Assembly: GCF_014203715.1 (NCBI RefSeq)
Contig: NZ_JACHJP010000001.1
Coordinates: forward strand, 1,590,432 to 1,654,431
Source of the DNA: Streptosporangium saharense
GTDB lineage: Bacteria > Actinomycetota > Actinomycetes > Streptosporangiales > Streptosporangiaceae
Length of the DNA: 64,000 bases
Reading direction: 5' to 3'
Shown here: in pieces, positions 16,622-26,282 of the stretch
Layout: every line of letters starts with the position of its first letter
How positions within the stretch are numbered: position 1 is the first letter of the stretch
The notes under the pieces: model-generated
Database searches by the model: none
What the model saw: only the letters and a program-made list of their open reading frames with translations
Told to the model about the DNA's origin: nothing
Made by a program: the position numbers and the translations under genes

Positions 16622-17812
16622 TCACCGTACGGCGGAGGCGGCTTCCGGTACGGACGCACCCGGTTCGCCCAGCCAAATCTCCTGGCGGCCGTCGGCCGTG
16701 ACCGTCAGCCCGAACTCCTCATGACCCGGCCGCCCCCGCTCGGTCCACCAGCGGTGGGCGGCCTCGACCTCGTCCCACAGGTTGCGGGGGCCGCCCTGGT
16801 AGACCTGTGAGGCCCAGCGGGTGGTGTCGCCGTAGAAATACACTGCTGCCCACGACCGATCCGCCAGGCCGTACAGCCACATGACCGGAGTTTCGTTCTC
16901 GTCGCGGCCGTAGCTGTGCGCGCAGTCAGGCACCAGCAGACCCACGACGAACGGCACCGGCGAGTACAGATCGTCCGACAGGATCGACGCCGCCTTCGTC
17001 TCGGTCTCCGATTCGCGTGTGCCAGCAGGCCAGTCGTTGCCCGGGATGTAGTCTCCGGGGTCCCAGGTGGGCCGCTGCGAGCGAATCTGCATGAAGCGAG
17101 CCGGGCCGGTGAAGCGTCCGCTCGCGCTGCCGTCGGCGTTGACGACCAGCCGTGCGATGGCGTCCTGGCCGCTGTAGCGGGTGCCCCACGGCATCACCAG
17201 CACTCCGCCCGGCGAGGTCTGTTCGATCCATGCCCGCGGCACCTGCCGGACCCCGGCGGTCACGAGAATCCGGTCGTACGGTGCTCGCTCAGGCCAGCCA
17301 AGCAGGCCATCGCCGGTGATGACCTCCGGATGCCAACCGGCTGCGGACAGAGCCTTGCGCGCGTTCTCGGCAACCGTCTCGTCGACCTCGACGGAGACGA
17401 CGTTCGCCTCGCCCAGGCGGGCCGACAGTAGCGCGGCGCACCAGCCGGTTCCCGTGCCGATCTCAAGCACCCGTGCCCCGTCGAACACCGACAGGTCGGC
17501 GAACATGGAGAACACCGCACTGGGCATGGAGCTGGAACTGCTCGGCTGGTCCCCGGGCTCGGGACCGGAGTGGCGACCGTCGTCCCACTGGGTGACGATG
17601 GATATGTTCCGCGCGGCCCAGCGCTCCCATTCCTGCGGGTCATCGCCCTTGACGACGACCGGATGCTCGCCGTCGACCGCGGGCCACATCACCTCGGGTA
17701 GGAACAGCGCCCGGGGAACCGCCTCGTAGGCCCGTACCCAGTCCGGCGCGATGGCGCCGGAGGTCAGCAAAGCATCGCGAAGCTGCTGCCACTCCTGCTC
17801 CGCGAGGCTCAC
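16622..17812 (-). CDS. RiPP-type protein-L-isoaspartate O-methyltransferase homologue (imiditide-like)
   Basis: 396 residues, much longer than housekeeping PIMT (about 210). Residues about 10-225 form the PIMT fold: SSSSSMPSAVF, SAM motif I VLEIGTGTGWCAAL (115-128), VVSVEVD, and YDRILVTAGVRQVPRAW. About 170 residues follow, with the RiPP-associated C-terminal signature (PRNLWDEVEAAHRWW, then GRP and FGLTVTADG). Such enzymes methylate a specific Asp, which then closes to aspartimide, in lanthipeptides, lasso peptides, graspetides and stand-alone imiditides. The GTG start overlaps the stop of the tiny charged precursor-like gene by 4 bp. No cyclase, lanthionine synthetase or ATP-grasp gene is nearby, which fits the imiditide class. 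Confidence 0.9.
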   Translation of the reverse strand: MSLAEQEWQQLRDALLTSGAIAPDWVRAYEAVPRALFLPEVMWPAVDGEHPVVVKGDDPQEWERWAARNISIVTQWDDGRHSGPEPGDQPSSSSSMPSAVFSMFADLSVFDGARVLEIGTGTGWCAALLSARLGEANVVSVEVDETVAENARKALSAAGWHPEVITGDGLLGWPERAPYDRILVTAGVRQVPRAWIEQTSPGGVLVMPWGTRYSGQDAIARLVVNADGSASGRFTGPARFMQIRSQRPTWDPGDYIPGNDWPAGTRESETETKAASILSDDLYSPVPFVVGLLVPDCAHSYGRDENETPVMWLYGLADRSWAAVYFYGDTTRWASQVYQGGPRNLWDEVEAAHRWWTERGRPGHEEFGLTVTADGRQEIWLGEPGASVPEAASAVR

Positions 17813-18015
17813 TTCGCCGGGGGCTTCGCGTGCTTGCCGGCGTCCGGGTGCCCGTCCGACTGGTATTTGTCTGGCTTCGGCTTTTCGTAAGGCTTAGGGG
17901 CTGGCTTCGGCTTGCCCTCGTGATCTCCCACGGCGTTGTCCTTCTCCTGCCGGGCTCCTGAGGTGGAGCGCTCGCGGTAATCGTAATCTCGCTCTGCGCG
18001 ACCGGAAGGCGACAT
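17809..18015 (-). CDS. candidate imiditide precursor peptide
   Basis: 68 residues, extremely hydrophilic and charged. The N-terminal half is Arg/Glu/Asp/Tyr-rich (ERDYDYRERS). The C-terminal half is a Lys-Pro-rich core (KPKPAPKPYEKPKPDKY) ending with DGHPDAGKH. Asp54-Gly55 is the best aspartimide site, Asp58-Ala59 the next. The ATG at 18015 is chosen because a perfect GGAGGAG site lies 6 bases upstream; a longer in-frame GTG start has none. It is coupled (GTGA) to the PIMT-like enzyme. Charge-driven precursor recognition without leader or other modifying enzymes is characteristic of imiditides. No homology search was possible. Confidence 0.8.
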   Translation of the reverse strand: MSPSGRAERDYDYRERSTSGARQEKDNAVGDHEGKPKPAPKPYEKPKPDKYQSDGHPDAGKHAKPPAK

Positions 18016-18108
18016 TTCAATCTCCTCCAGTTGAAGAGAGGAAATCCCGCCGGAGACGGTCCCAGGCATGCGGTCGATCTCCACGTCGGCGTTCAGAGCA
18101 GGACGCCG

Positions 18109-18142
18109 GTGCCCGCCGCCCGGGGATCAGGACGACGGGCAC
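18109..18142 (-). terminator. hairpin after trehalose synthase gene
   Basis: Near-perfect 10-bp stem (GTGCCCGCCG / CGACGGGCAC) about 20 bases after the treS stop on the minus strand. It would separate treS from the downstream precursor/methyltransferase pair, implying that pair has its own promoter, which I cannot identify clearly. Confidence 0.5.
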
Positions 18143-18162
18143 GGGGGTGAGTCACGGGCGCG

Positions 18163-19863
<1,701 letters not shown>

Positions 19864-20418
19864 AGTGAGAAAGGGCAGGACGAAGTCACCGGAGTGTCCG
19901 GCTCATGATGTTTGATGACTGCGCTGGGAGGAGCCGTCATCCCCACGTGCTCCATGCCCTCGGCGGACCGAATTCGTGGTTCGGTGCCATCCGTTGTGGC
20001 GCTTTCTGGGCCGAAGACTACCAGCCGTGTGAGTGCTGCGAAGCCCTCCCAAAGAGGTACCTCTCCCCGGGAGCACACGGAATCCCGTCAACATCGCGTC
20101 GCTCACCCGTAATCGTCCGCTCACCGTGGGTTCTCCGGCCGTACGAACACGGTGATCAGGGCCCTGACCTCGACGGACTCCACGGGTTCTGTACGGCCCC
20201 GCCGAGAACGCGACATGCCCGTGCGCGCCGGGTTTTCCGGGTGGGAAACCGGTTCCCGCACCCTCTGGCGCCTCGCTCCGGGTGTGGATTCGGACACTCA
20301 CCGAGAGTCATGTAAAGGTCGGACGATCCCCCCGCCGGGATAAGTCATCAAAAGGCATGAATTTTTACCTTAAAAACACAAGAGACCGTAAAATCTCTAT
20401 AAATCAGGTTGCGGGGGG
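19864..20418. other. 555-bp intergenic region, no convincing gene
   Basis: Several short reading frames exist on both strands but none has a ribosome site, family motif or consistent codon bias. The left part presumably holds the treS promoter. The right end (about 20336-20410) is an AT-rich island containing a terminator-like hairpin for the gene at 20419-22077. Nothing else is recognised. Confidence 0.6.
20375..20400 (-). terminator. hairpin with T-run after asparagine-synthase-like gene
   Basis: On the minus strand a short AGAGA / TCTCT stem is followed by TGTGTTTTT, soon after the stop at 20419. The stem is weak, but the T-run is unusual for this GC-rich sequence and supports an intrinsic terminator. 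Confidence 0.45.
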
Positions 20419-22077
20419 TCAGGACCAGGGCGGGGCCAGCTCGGGAAGCCGGGTCTCGTAGTCACCCAGCCACGCTCCGAACAGCACCAGGCTCCGCACC
20501 CAGAACCTGTCGTTCCACCCGTTGAACCGCGCCAGGGCGTCCGGCCCCTCGGCCACCACGGCGTGCAGCGGCTCCGACAGCAGCGAGGGCACCAGCTCGG
20601 CGACCCGGCCCAGCATGCGGTGGCCGTACTCCCTGGCGGGCGCGGCGGCCGAGCGCAGCGGCACCCGGCGCAGCGGCTGCTTGACCACGTTGGTGGAGGG
20701 CAGCGCGGCGACCCTGGGGTTGGCCGCGTGCAGCAGCTCCCGGTAGAAGCGCCCCTGCGCCTTGCGGGCCACGCCGACCGAGAGCGCGGCGTCGAAGAAG
20801 GCCGGGTGCATGAACGGCGCCACGAAGGAGACCTCGGGGCCGACCAGGTTGACCGGGGAGCGGGCGATGCCCCGCGCCGTCCTGGTGTGCAGGACGGACA
20901 GCGGCAGCTCCGCCCGGTGGCCGTTCAGCATCGAGGTCGCCTGGGTGAACGCCGCCCCGACGGAGGAGGCGATCCAGTCGGCGGCCTCCTCGGCGAGGAA
21001 GGGCACCGACGGGGTGCCGAGCGCCAGCGAGCCGAGCAGCGCGGCCTTGCGCTCGGCCTGCGAGGAGGCTTCGAGGGCGGCCCCGCTGACCATGAAGTTC
21101 TTCAGCAGCGGCCCCCCGGCGAGTCCGTCCACCAGCGTGCGCCCCGCCCGGTGCACCTCACGGGCGAAGGGGGCGTACCACGCGTGGTGCGGGGTCAGGA
21201 ACTCAAGACGTCGCGCGACCGCCAGCGCGTCGTCGGGGTAGGCGGCGGCGTCCTGCTCGATCACCCGGTGCGGCACCCCCAGCTCACGGGTGATCGCCTG
21301 GGCGAAGGGGATGTCGGTGTCGGTGCCGTCGTCAGGACTGGTCGTCCACGACTCGACGTCCGCGCCCCTGGTCACCGCCACCGAGCACAGCAGCCGCGAG
21401 TCGTAGCCGCCGCTGACCGGCACCAGCAGGGGCCGCCCGTCGAACTCCTTGTAGACGTCGTGCAGGATCTCCAGGATCTCCCCGGTCGTGTGCCCGGCGT
21501 CCAGCGGCTCCTCCCGCAGCCACCTGGGCAGCTCCCTGCGGGTCGAGATCCGTCCCGTGGCCCGCTCGAAGACCAGCGCCCCCGCCCCCGCCAGCCGTCT
21601 GACCTCGGCGTAGGGGGTGTCGTCCCGCAGCGGGAAGGTCAGCTTGATGATCGAGGCCCAGGCGTCCCAGTTGATCTCGTACGGCGTGCGCGCCAGCGAC
21701 AGCAGCGGTTCGAGCAGCGAGGAGAAGTAGACGGTGTCCCCGCGCAGCAGGTAGTAGACGTCGACAAGCCCGAGCCCGCCCGCGTGCAGGGTGATCCGCT
21801 CGCCGTCGTCCATCAGGCCCGGCGTCTCGAACTCCTCGGCGATCGTGATCCACGAGCCCGCCCCGACCGGCCTGCGCTCACCCCAGGCGAAGGCCCACGT
21901 CCGCTCGTCCCGCCGGTACGGTGGCAGCGGCGCGGAGCTGAACAGCGCGGCCTCCGGCGTTCGCAGAGCGGGCCTGACCCGTGGTCCCGCGCTCCGCAGC
22001 GTCTCAAGGGCGCCCTCGTCGAGGTGACCGATGCCGCCGCAGACGTACGGTCTCACATTGAACGTCGGCCACTGCAC
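20419..22077 (-). CDS. asparagine synthase-like amide ligase
   Basis: 552 residues. The C-terminal part is an asparagine synthetase B-type adenylating domain with the PP-loop PVSGGYDSRLL (about residue 217) and DGLAGGPLL. The N-terminal part is glutaminase-like in shape (WAFAWGERRPVG, LYDVYYLL-like strands) but the catalytic Cys at position 2 is missing (the protein starts MQWPTF), so glutamine hydrolysis is not expected. Such proteins act as amide- or lactam-forming enzymes in natural product or envelope pathways. It is divergent from a large glycosyltransferase gene across a 70-base palindrome-bearing gap, so a joint cell-surface role is plausible. Start is GTG with a GGAGGAG site. Confidence 0.85.
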   Translation of the reverse strand: MQWPTFNVRPYVCGGIGHLDEGALETLRSAGPRVRPALRTPEAALFSSAPLPPYRRDERTWAFAWGERRPVGAGSWITIAEEFETPGLMDDGERITLHAGGLGLVDVYYLLRGDTVYFSSLLEPLLSLARTPYEINWDAWASIIKLTFPLRDDTPYAEVRRLAGAGALVFERATGRISTRRELPRWLREEPLDAGHTTGEILEILHDVYKEFDGRPLLVPVSGGYDSRLLCSVAVTRGADVESWTTSPDDGTDTDIPFAQAITRELGVPHRVIEQDAAAYPDDALAVARRLEFLTPHHAWYAPFAREVHRAGRTLVDGLAGGPLLKNFMVSGAALEASSQAERKAALLGSLALGTPSVPFLAEEAADWIASSVGAAFTQATSMLNGHRAELPLSVLHTRTARGIARSPVNLVGPEVSFVAPFMHPAFFDAALSVGVARKAQGRFYRELLHAANPRVAALPSTNVVKQPLRRVPLRSAAAPAREYGHRMLGRVAELVPSLLSEPLHAVVAEGPDALARFNGWNDRFWVRSLVLFGAWLGDYETRLPELAPPWS

Positions 22078-22105
22078 CGTGCTGACTCCTCCGTGTCGCG
22101 ATTGA

Positions 22106-22123
22106 GCAAAGGGTATCCTTTGC
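22106..22123. promoter_or_regulatory. palindromic operator candidate GCAAAGG-GTAT-CCTTTGC
   Basis: A perfect 7-bp inverted repeat with a 4-base centre lies in the short gap between the divergent asparagine-synthase-like and glycosyltransferase genes. It overlaps a possible plus-strand -10 box (TATCCT). The position suggests coordinated control of both genes. Confidence 0.45.
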
Positions 22124-22147
22124 CCGGCTCAGAAAACGGAGGACGGC

Positions 22148-24115
22148 GTGGCGGACGAGCAATTGGAAAGCACCCGGCTGGCGTTGCGGGAGGCCATGGC
22201 CCAGGGGGAGCGGGCCGCTGAGCTGGCCAGGCTGCTCGCCGCGGCGGAGGCCAGGCTGGCCGAGGCCGAGGGCGCGACGGCCGAGCTGCGGGGCCTGCAG
22301 GACCGGCTCGACGAGACCGAGGAACGGCTCCAGAAGGTCCAGGCGGCCGAGGAGAAGCTCCGCAGGGACCTGGCCGAGCAGCGCTACCAGGCCGAGGTGG
22401 CCAAGTGGAAGCTGTCCTCGGTGCAGGTGGCCCGCTGGTCCAGGCTCGGTGACGCGATCAGGACGGGCAAGAGCAATCCGGTACGGCTGGCCCGCGGGCT
22501 GCGCGGGGCCGCCAAGCCCGCCAAGCGCCCCGCGGCGCCCAAGCGCCAGCCGGTTCCGCAGCGGGCGGCGGGCAAGCCGGTCCCCGGCGCGTCCTTCCAG
22601 GCGACCACCTCGACCAGGACGATCGGCGGCGCCTCCGTCAAGCTCAAGCCCTTCCGCGTGCCGACGGGCCCCAACACCCGCCCGCACCTGACCGTCGCCG
22701 TCGTGGCCGAGCCGCACGCCGAGGCGCTGCTGCGCTACGAGTGGCGCCAGAGCACCGGCTTCACCCCGAAGGACTTCGCCAGGGTGCTGTCGGCCGAGGT
22801 GCCGCACCTGCTGCTGGTCGAGTCGGTCACCACCGGCCCGTGGGCCGAGGAGCTCGCCGGGGCAGGGGAGGGTCTGCGCGCCCTGCTGGCCTGGTGCGCC
22901 GAGCGGGGCATCCGCACCGTCTTCTGGCACACCGGGGGCGAGGTCGCCGCCTTCTCCGCCGCCGCCTCGCTGTTCGAGCACATCGTCACCGCGCTGCCCA
23001 GGAGCGTGGGCGCCTGGGGAACGGCCCTGGCCTCCTGCGAGCCGGAGCCCGGTCGCCGCACCCCCTCGCTCGGGCTGCTGCCCTTCGCCGTGCAGCCCCG
23101 CGTGCACAACCCGCTGCCGCTGGCCGGTGACCGCTTCGACCGGGTGCTGACCCTGGACGAGCTGCTCCCGCCGCACCTGTCCTATCCCGACGTGCTCACC
23201 TCCTACCGCTGGCCCAGGGCCGTGGACTGCCCGGCGGGCACCGAGCCGTGGCGGATGGCCGAGCTGGCCGCGTGCGGCACGCCGATCGTCGCCTCACGTG
23301 CGGCGACCCCCGACCAGCCCGCCGAACCCCTTCCGCTCGGCACCACGCCCGACACCGGCTCCGAGGCCCGCAGGGCGCACGCGGCGCTGCGCCAGGCCTA
23401 CGCCGCGGGCACCATGAGCCAGAAGATCGACGACCTGCTCGGCGTCGTCGGTCTGCCCAGCGCCCGCCCCACCCTGAACATCTCGGTGATCATGATCGAC
23501 CGGGGTGATCTCGACCACACCCTCGCCCAGGTCGTGCCGCAGAAGGGCGTCATCCAGCTCGTGCTGCTCTCCGACGCCGAGGACGCCCTGAAACGGGCCC
23601 GCGAGGCCATGCCCAGCGGGGTCGAGGTCGTGGTCCGCCCCGGCGACCCCGAGCTGACCACGGGCACCATGCTGAACCGCGCCCTCGACCTGTGCCAGGG
23701 CGACCTGGTCGCGGTCATGGACGCCCAGGACCTGTACGGCGAGCACTACCTGGCCGACCTGTCCCGCGCCTTCCTGTTCACCACCGCCGACGTCGTCGGC
23801 AAGGCCGCCTACTACGCCCACCTGCGGGACGTCGCCGCCACGGTGCTGCGCCAGCCGTCCGCCGAGTACTCCTACCTGCCCGAGGTCGCGGGCGCCACCC
23901 TGCTGGCCCGCCGTGCCGTACTGCGCGGGATCGGGTTCGCCGACGTCTCCGAGGGGTGGGACGAGGTGCTGATGCGGCAGTGCCGTACGGACGGGGTGAA
24001 GGTCTTCTCCGCCGACCGCTTCGGCTACGTCCGGATGCGCGACCGCGACCGCTGGCTCCTCGGCTCCGCCCAACTCATCGACTACGGCCCCCCACAACCC
24101 CACGCCATGGCCTGA
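22148..24115 (+). CDS. large glycosyltransferase-like protein with N-terminal coiled coil
   Basis: 655 residues. Residues 1-95 are a coiled coil (Ala/Glu/Arg/Leu heptads), 96-175 a basic Pro/Lys/Ala linker, and 175-410 a CgeB/YkvP-like glycosyltransferase-B half (HLTVAVVAEP, LVESVTTGPWAEEL, FWHTGGE, then a TEPWRMAELAACGTPIVASRA nucleotide-sugar segment). Residues 445-640 are a GT2-like domain with MDAQDLYGEHYL in place of the usual DxD. Start GTG with ACGGAGGA. It probably modifies a cell-surface polymer; donor and acceptor are unknown. It resembles in spirit, but not in signature, the glycosyltransferases at 34-47 kb. Confidence 0.75.
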   Translation: MADEQLESTRLALREAMAQGERAAELARLLAAAEARLAEAEGATAELRGLQDRLDETEERLQKVQAAEEKLRRDLAEQRYQAEVAKWKLSSVQVARWSRLGDAIRTGKSNPVRLARGLRGAAKPAKRPAAPKRQPVPQRAAGKPVPGASFQATTSTRTIGGASVKLKPFRVPTGPNTRPHLTVAVVAEPHAEALLRYEWRQSTGFTPKDFARVLSAEVPHLLLVESVTTGPWAEELAGAGEGLRALLAWCAERGIRTVFWHTGGEVAAFSAAASLFEHIVTALPRSVGAWGTALASCEPEPGRRTPSLGLLPFAVQPRVHNPLPLAGDRFDRVLTLDELLPPHLSYPDVLTSYRWPRAVDCPAGTEPWRMAELAACGTPIVASRAATPDQPAEPLPLGTTPDTGSEARRAHAALRQAYAAGTMSQKIDDLLGVVGLPSARPTLNISVIMIDRGDLDHTLAQVVPQKGVIQLVLLSDAEDALKRAREAMPSGVEVVVRPGDPELTTGTMLNRALDLCQGDLVAVMDAQDLYGEHYLADLSRAFLFTTADVVGKAAYYAHLRDVAATVLRQPSAEYSYLPEVAGATLLARRAVLRGIGFADVSEGWDEVLMRQCRTDGVKVFSADRFGYVRMRDRDRWLLGSAQLIDYGPPQPHAMA

Positions 24116-24156
24116 GCCTTCTTCGGCTTTCCGTTCCTCACCTTCGAGGGCGACAG

Positions 24157-24187
24157 ATGCGCAATGCTGTCACTCTTGGTTGCGCAT
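24157..24187 (+). promoter_or_regulatory. dyad ATGCGCAA-N15-TTGCGCAT upstream of toxin-antitoxin genes
   Basis: A perfect 8-bp inverted repeat lies 41 bases before the toxin start. HigBA-type operons are normally autoregulated by the antitoxin at such dyads. The binding is inferred. Confidence 0.5.
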
Positions 24188-24227
24188 GGATACCCTGGGT
24201 GATGAACGGGAAGGGTCTTGAGCGGGT

Positions 24228-24584
24228 TTGTATGACTTCGAGATCGAACCTGAAGTTCGTGAGTGGCTAGACAGCCTGAGCGACAGCGACTTCAAGCGAG
24301 TCGACGAGGCGGTGGGCCTGCTCGCGGAGAAGGGCTCCAAGCTGGGCGGCCCGTGGTCGGATCACCTGGAGGGGGCGGTCTGGGAGTTGCGGGTCAGGCT
24401 TCGCGACGTTGCGGCTCGACTCACGTATTGGTGTACTCCGGATAGAACAATCGTGTTGCTCACGGTTTTCCGCAAGACCAGACAGCATGATCAACGTCAG
24501 ATCGACAGGGCGGTTCGGGCGCAGAGGCTCTGTGAGTGGCACCATCGGGGGCCGGTGGGCGAGATCTATGAGAGGAAAGTGTGA
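24228..24584 (+). CDS. HigB/RelE-like toxin (Gp49 family)
   Basis: A 118-residue basic protein with the phage-derived Gp49/HigB ribonuclease-toxin layout: VREWLDSLSDSDFKRVDEAVGLLAEKG, LGGPWSDHLEGAVWELRVR, RLTYWCTPDRTIVLLTVFRKT and QIDRAVRAQRL. This family cleaves mRNA at the ribosome. The start is a TTG after a GGGAAGGG-like site, which would keep expression low. Its stop overlaps the start of an XRE-type protein by one base (TGATG), the toxin-first order typical of HigBA. Confidence 0.88.
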   Translation: MYDFEIEPEVREWLDSLSDSDFKRVDEAVGLLAEKGSKLGGPWSDHLEGAVWELRVRLRDVAARLTYWCTPDRTIVLLTVFRKTRQHDQRQIDRAVRAQRLCEWHHRGPVGEIYERKV

Positions 24585-24892
24585 TGGCTGGTTATCACAC
24601 CCGTTGGGTGCGGCCTGAGCCTCAGATCGAAGACCCGGAGCGGATCATGATTCGGGAGGCGCTCGCCTTCGGTAAGGCCCTGTATGACCGGCGCACCGCG
24701 CTCGGGTTGAGTGTCGCGGAGCTGGCCGAGCGGGCGGACATGACCGAGGACGACGTCGAGTGCATCGAGGAGGGCGGCACCGCGCCGACGGTCGCCCTGC
24801 TCCGGCGGCTCGCCGCCGCGCTGAACGCCGACGTCCGCCTCACCTCGGGACACGATCTGGGCTCCGTGTGGTTCGAGCCGCACGCGGCCTGA
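24584..24892 (+). CDS. HigA-like XRE-family antitoxin
   Basis: About 102 residues with a central XRE helix-turn-helix (GLSVAELAERADMTEDDVECIEEGG, then PTVALLRRLAAALNADVRLT). It is coupled to the toxin gene (TGATG). An AGAGGAAAG site precedes the start; a GTG three bases earlier is an alternative. It neutralises the toxin and probably represses the operon through the upstream dyad. Confidence 0.88.
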   Translation: MAGYHTRWVRPEPQIEDPERIMIREALAFGKALYDRRTALGLSVAELAERADMTEDDVECIEEGGTAPTVALLRRLAAALNADVRLTSGHDLGSVWFEPHAA

Positions 24893-25126
24893 TCGTCGCA
24901 CCTTTCGCCGGGTGGAAATCGGTGTGCGCTGTGGTGGCTTTGGTGGGTATCGTGCCGTGCATGTCGAGCCCTGAGGCATCCAGGACGGGGGCTTTCGGTC
25001 ACCCGTCAGCTCCCTGAACCACCCAAGATCCTGTCCCGCCGTACGGCGTCGCGACAGGAGCGGCCAGGCCGCTGACCGCGGTGACGAGACGTCCCATCCG
25101 ATCTCTCATCACCCCGGGGTCTCTCG
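24893..25126 (+). promoter_or_regulatory. structured leader of the MFS exporter gene
   Basis: 234 bases without a convincing gene. Two strong hairpins lie close together: CTGTC-CGCCGTACGGCG-GACAG (25031-25057) and AGCGGCC-A-GGCCGCT (25059-25073), about 55-95 bases before the exporter start. Ribosome-mediated attenuation is known for chloramphenicol exporters and resistance genes, but no clear leader peptide was identified here. Confidence 0.4.
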
Positions 25127-26272
25127 ATGCCTCTGTCCGTCTATCTGCTCGCCGTGGCGGTCTTCGCCATGGGAACGTCCGAATTCATGCTCGCCGGGCT
25201 GCTGCCGGGAATCGCCGCCGACCTCGGCGTCCCGGTCGCGACGGCGGGACTGCTCACCCCGGCCTTCGCCGTGGGGATGGTGGTGGGTGCCCCGCTCATG
25301 GCGGGACTCGCGCGCCGCTGGCCACGACGGTCCGCCCTGCTGGGCTTCCTCGGCCTGTTCCTGGTCACGCACGTCGTCGGCGCCTGTGCGACCGGGTTCG
25401 CGGTCCTGTTGGTCACCCGGTTCCTCGCGGCGCTCGCCGACGCCGGGTTCCTGGCGGTCGCGCTGACCGTGGCCGCCGACCTGGTCCCCGCCGACAGGAA
25501 GGGCCGGGCCCTGGCCGTCCTGCTGGGCGGCGTCACGATCGCCACCGTGGCCGGGGTCCCGGGAGGCGCCCTGCTGGGGACGCTGCTCGGCTGGCGCGCC
25601 ACCTTCTGGGTGATCGCGGCCCTGTGCGTGCCCTCGATGCTCGGCGTGGTGCTCGGTGTGATGCTCGGTGTCCCGCCGGGTACGGCACGGCCGGACCTGC
25701 GCCGGGAACTCGCCGAGCTGCGGCGTCCCAGGCTGGTCCTGGTCCTGCTGCTGGGGGCGCTGGTCAACGCCGCGACGTTCGGCACCTTCACCTTCCTGGC
25801 CCCGATCGTCACCGGCGTCGCCGGACTCGGCCCGCTGTGGGTCCCCGTCGTGCTGGTGCTGTTCGGCCTGGGCTCCTTCGCCGGCGTCACCGTCGCCGGG
25901 CGGCTGTCCGACAGCAGGCCCGGCCTGGTCGTCGCGGTCGCCGGGCCGTCGCTGCTGTGCGGCTGGGTCGTTCTCGGTCTCGCCGCCACGGACCCGGTCG
26001 CCCTGCTGGTTCTGGCCTTCGTCCAGGGGGCGCTCTCCTTCGGGCTCGGGAGCACACTGATCGCCCGTGTGCTGTACGAGGCCAAGGGAGCGCCGACCAT
26101 GGCCGGGTCCTACGCGACCGCCGCCCTCAACGCCGGAGCCGTCGCCGGTCCCGCCCTCGCCGCCGCCACGCTCGCCTGGCCCGGCGGCCCTGTCTGGGTC
26201 AGCGCCGCCCTGGTCGCGGCCGCCCTTCTCCTGGCCCTGTCCTTCCGCCGGGCTCTCGTGCCGACGACCTAG
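25127..26272 (+). CDS. MFS drug exporter (Cmx/CmlR-like)
   Basis: 381 residues with about 12 membrane helices. The start (YLLAVAVFAMGTSEFMLAGLLPGIAADLGV) and motif A region (GAPLMAGLARRWPRRSALL) match the DHA1 exporters that include the chloramphenicol pumps Cmx and CmlR. Drug specificity cannot be read from sequence. It stands alone with a hairpin-rich leader and ends 10 bases before the DALR-domain gene. Confidence 0.9.
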   Translation: MPLSVYLLAVAVFAMGTSEFMLAGLLPGIAADLGVPVATAGLLTPAFAVGMVVGAPLMAGLARRWPRRSALLGFLGLFLVTHVVGACATGFAVLLVTRFLAALADAGFLAVALTVAADLVPADRKGRALAVLLGGVTIATVAGVPGGALLGTLLGWRATFWVIAALCVPSMLGVVLGVMLGVPPGTARPDLRRELAELRRPRLVLVLLLGALVNAATFGTFTFLAPIVTGVAGLGPLWVPVVLVLFGLGSFAGVTVAGRLSDSRPGLVVAVAGPSLLCGWVVLGLAATDPVALLVLAFVQGALSFGLGSTLIARVLYEAKGAPTMAGSYATAALNAGAVAGPALAAATLAWPGGPVWVSAALVAAALLLALSFRRALVPTT

Positions 26273-26282
26273 GCTGCCGGGC

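Noticed and set aside
17809-18084. Longer 91-residue form of the RiPP precursor
   Set aside because: The GTG at its start has no ribosome site, while the internal ATG has a perfect GGAGGAG 6 bases upstream.
19905-20315. 136-codon and overlapping small frames between treS and the asparagine-synthase-like gene
   Set aside because: Mutually overlapping frames on both strands with no start signal; no sign of conservation can be judged.
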